NCBI GenBank assembly: GCA_030744635.1
Contig: JASLQE010000379.1
Coordinates: 1 to 6,685 of the forward strand
Direction of reading: 5' to 3'
From: Dehalococcoidia bacterium
GTDB taxonomy: Bacteria; Chloroflexota; Dehalococcoidia; JACVQG01; JAHKAY01
DNA: 6,685 nt
The notes under the pieces were generated by a model. That model ran no database searches. It was given only the letters and a program-made list of their open reading frames with translations, and had not been told where the DNA came from. Shown in pieces: positions 6,037-6,685 of the stretch (the first letter of the stretch is position 1; each line of letters starts with the position of its first letter). The translations under genes and the position numbers were made by a program.

Positions 6037-6108
6037 AGCCCAAGGGGGGAGTCGAACCCCCAACCTACCGATTACAAGTCGGTTGCGCTACCGTTGCGCC
6101 ACTCGGGC
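6037..6108 (-). tRNA. tRNA-Thr (anticodon TGT)
   Basis: The cloverleaf is complete in 72 bases: acceptor GCCCGAG/CTTGGGC with one G-U pair, D-arm GGCGCAACGGTAGCGC, anticodon stem ACCGA/TCGGT around CTTGTAA (anticodon TGT, reading ACA/ACG) and a very GC-rich T-arm GGGGG-TTCGACT-CCCCC. CCA is not encoded. It is the promoter-proximal gene of the operon, equivalent to thrU upstream of tyrU in the E. coli tufB operon. Confidence 0.97.
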
Positions 6109-6119
6109 AAACATACGGT

Positions 6120-6149
6120 AGTATATCCACCCCCCATTTCCCGTGTCAA
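6120..6149 (-). promoter_or_regulatory. Strong sigma70-type promoter of the tRNA-tuf operon (P1)
   Basis: On the minus strand a perfect -35 TTGACA (6144-6149) is followed after 18 bases by TATACT (6120-6125), one mismatch from the -10 consensus. The predicted start is about 7 bases further, around 6113, just a few bases before tRNA-Thr(TGT) at 6108. The fit and position make it the most likely promoter of the whole minus-strand operon. Confidence 0.82.
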
Positions 6150-6198
6150 GATGACGGGGCACACCCCTTTATGGTAGACCTACCTGCCACCGCTCAAT

Positions 6199-6227
6199 AT
6201 TATACTAACCTTTGCCATTCCCAGCAA
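6199..6227 (-). promoter_or_regulatory. Second candidate promoter upstream of the tRNA-tuf operon (P2)
   Basis: A perfect -10 TATAAT (minus strand, 6199-6204) follows TTGCTG (6222-6227) at a 17-base spacing. It would give a leader of about 80 bases before the first tRNA, containing a small GGGG-TGTG-CCCC hairpin (about 6155-6166). The -35 matches the consensus at only three positions, so this is a moderate call. Confidence 0.45.
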
Positions 6228-6318
6228 GCGCCGGTCTTTTTACAGAACACAGCCACTCCTACTCTCTCTGACCAGCCCAATGATTACGGGAAGAACGGCC
6301 TTCGCGGCTGTGTCAGCT

Positions 6319-6347
6319 TTGACGTACAATCACAGGGCAGATATAAG
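6319..6347 (+). promoter_or_regulatory. Candidate sigma70-type promoter of the divergent MaoC-like gene
   Basis: On the plus strand TTGACG (6319-6324) is followed after 17 bases by TATAAG (6342-6347). The predicted start near 6354 gives a leader of about 110 bases before the ATG at 6463; it contains a possible 5-bp hairpin CCGCA/TGCGG (6401-6420). The site is well placed for divergent transcription from the tRNA-tuf operon. Confidence 0.6.
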
Positions 6348-6462
6348 CCTTGACCGCCCCACCCCAAGCCGATAGGATGTGCATGGGCAAGTTCCTGACA
6401 CCGCAGGCCCCACAATGCGGCAACAGCCATTACGGCACACCAATTGAAGGAGGCCACCAAAT

Positions 6463-6685
6463 ATGGAAGGCATGCACTTTGAAGATGTGAACATAGGCGA
6501 CAAGTTTCTGAGCATGGGGAGGACTATTTTCGAGACGGATATCGTCAATTTCCTAGGCCTCAGCCGGATAAATGAGCCGCTTTTCAATGACCGGGAGTTC
6601 TATGAGAAGCAGGGGATTATCAAGGGACGGCTGGTGCCGGGGCCACTTACATATGTCATAGCCATGGGGCTGTTCACCAACCTGG
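6463..6685 (+). CDS. MaoC-like hot-dog-fold protein, N-terminal part only
   Basis: The ATG at 6463 follows AAGGAGG by 9 bases and opens a frame of 74 codons that runs off the right edge. The start MEGMHFEDVNIGDKFLSMGR and the segment TETD-like FETDIVNFLGLS (23-34) followed by EPLFNDREFYEK (38-49) and GRLVPGPLTYVIAMGL (55-70) match the N-terminal half of MaoC-like (R)-specific enoyl-CoA hydratases, which hydrate trans-2-enoyl-CoA in fatty-acid, polyhydroxyalkanoate or steroid pathways. In catalytic members the motif is close to SGDxNPxH; here it reads SRINEPLF (34-41), so the catalytic Asp and His are Ile36 and Phe41. This resembles a divergent subfamily with EPLF and PGxLT signatures that I remember from several phyla but cannot assign a reaction. 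The gene is divergent from the translation operon; its C-terminal half is not visible. Confidence 0.82.
   Translation, partial: MEGMHFEDVNIGDKFLSMGRTIFETDIVNFLGLSRINEPLFNDREFYEKQGIIKGRLVPGPLTYVIAMGLFTNL

Larger units (their letters stand above)
6109..6462. other. Divergent non-coding region between the tRNA operon and the MaoC-like gene
   Basis: About 350 bases hold no convincing gene. They contain two candidate promoters facing left, one facing right, an 8-bp perfect inverted repeat (ACACAGCC at 6247-6254, GGCTGTGT at 6306-6313) and the MaoC-like gene's leader with its ribosome-binding site GAAGGAGG (6446-6453). The stretch 6150-6198 and the 6228-6294 part show nothing else I recognise. Confidence 0.6.

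Noticed and set aside
5860..6063. Minus-strand open frame of 67 codons
   Set aside because: It lies across tRNA-Tyr and parts of both Thr tRNAs; it is translated tRNA sequence.
6295..6311. ACGGCC-loop-GGCTGT hairpin as a possible terminator
   Set aside because: The stem is short with a G-U pair and has no T-run after it; it competes with the longer 8-bp inverted repeat and sits upstream of a promoter.
6171..6353. Plus-strand open frame of 60 codons in the divergent intergenic region
   Set aside because: It covers P2 and the rightward promoter, lacks a clear Shine-Dalgarno and shows no family features.

Overview
The window looks like a Chloroflexota chromosome, probably Dehalococcoidia or a relative. 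The basis is an EF-Tu with a Cys/His-rich insertion in its G domain, which I remember as typical of that phylum, together with a moderately GC-rich sequence and an HMG-CoA-synthase-like/DUF35 fusion. The placement is inference; no search was run.

Almost everything is on the minus strand and reads from right to left as one tRNA/translation/transcription operon. It starts at a strong sigma70-type promoter (6120-6149), with a second candidate promoter further upstream (6199-6227). The order is tRNA-Thr(TGT), tRNA-Tyr(GTA), tRNA-Thr(GGT), tuf (EF-Tu), rpmG (L33, a small GTG-start gene), secE, nusG, a DNA methyltransferase, rplK (L11), rplA (L1), and a thiolase-fold HMG-CoA-synthase-like protein fused to a DUF35 zinc-ribbon/OB-fold domain. 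The last gene runs off the left edge. The order Thr-Tyr-(Gly)-Thr-tuf-secE-nusG-rplK-rplA is the ancient bacterial one, also seen around E. coli tufB and secE-nusG, here without the Gly tRNA.

Two things break the textbook order. First, a complete beta-type (motif order IV...I) DNA methyltransferase sits between nusG and rplK, with 7 and 3 bases of spacing, and the rplK ribosome-binding site lies inside its last codons. Second, rplJ and rplL do not follow rplA; the HMGCS-like/DUF35 gene does.

On the right, about 350 bases of non-coding sequence separate the tRNA operon from a divergent plus-strand gene. This is a MaoC-like hot-dog protein, cut by the window edge, with its own good promoter candidate (6319-6347). 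Both acyl-CoA-type proteins flanking the ribosomal block lack the canonical catalytic residues of their superfamilies.

The core genes cooperate in translation elongation (tRNAs, EF-Tu, L33, L11, L1), protein export (SecE) and transcription elongation/termination (NusG). The methyltransferase would be expressed from the same promoter as this housekeeping set and has no restriction endonuclease gene beside it, so it looks like an orphan enzyme. No CRISPR array, insertion sequence or transposase was seen.
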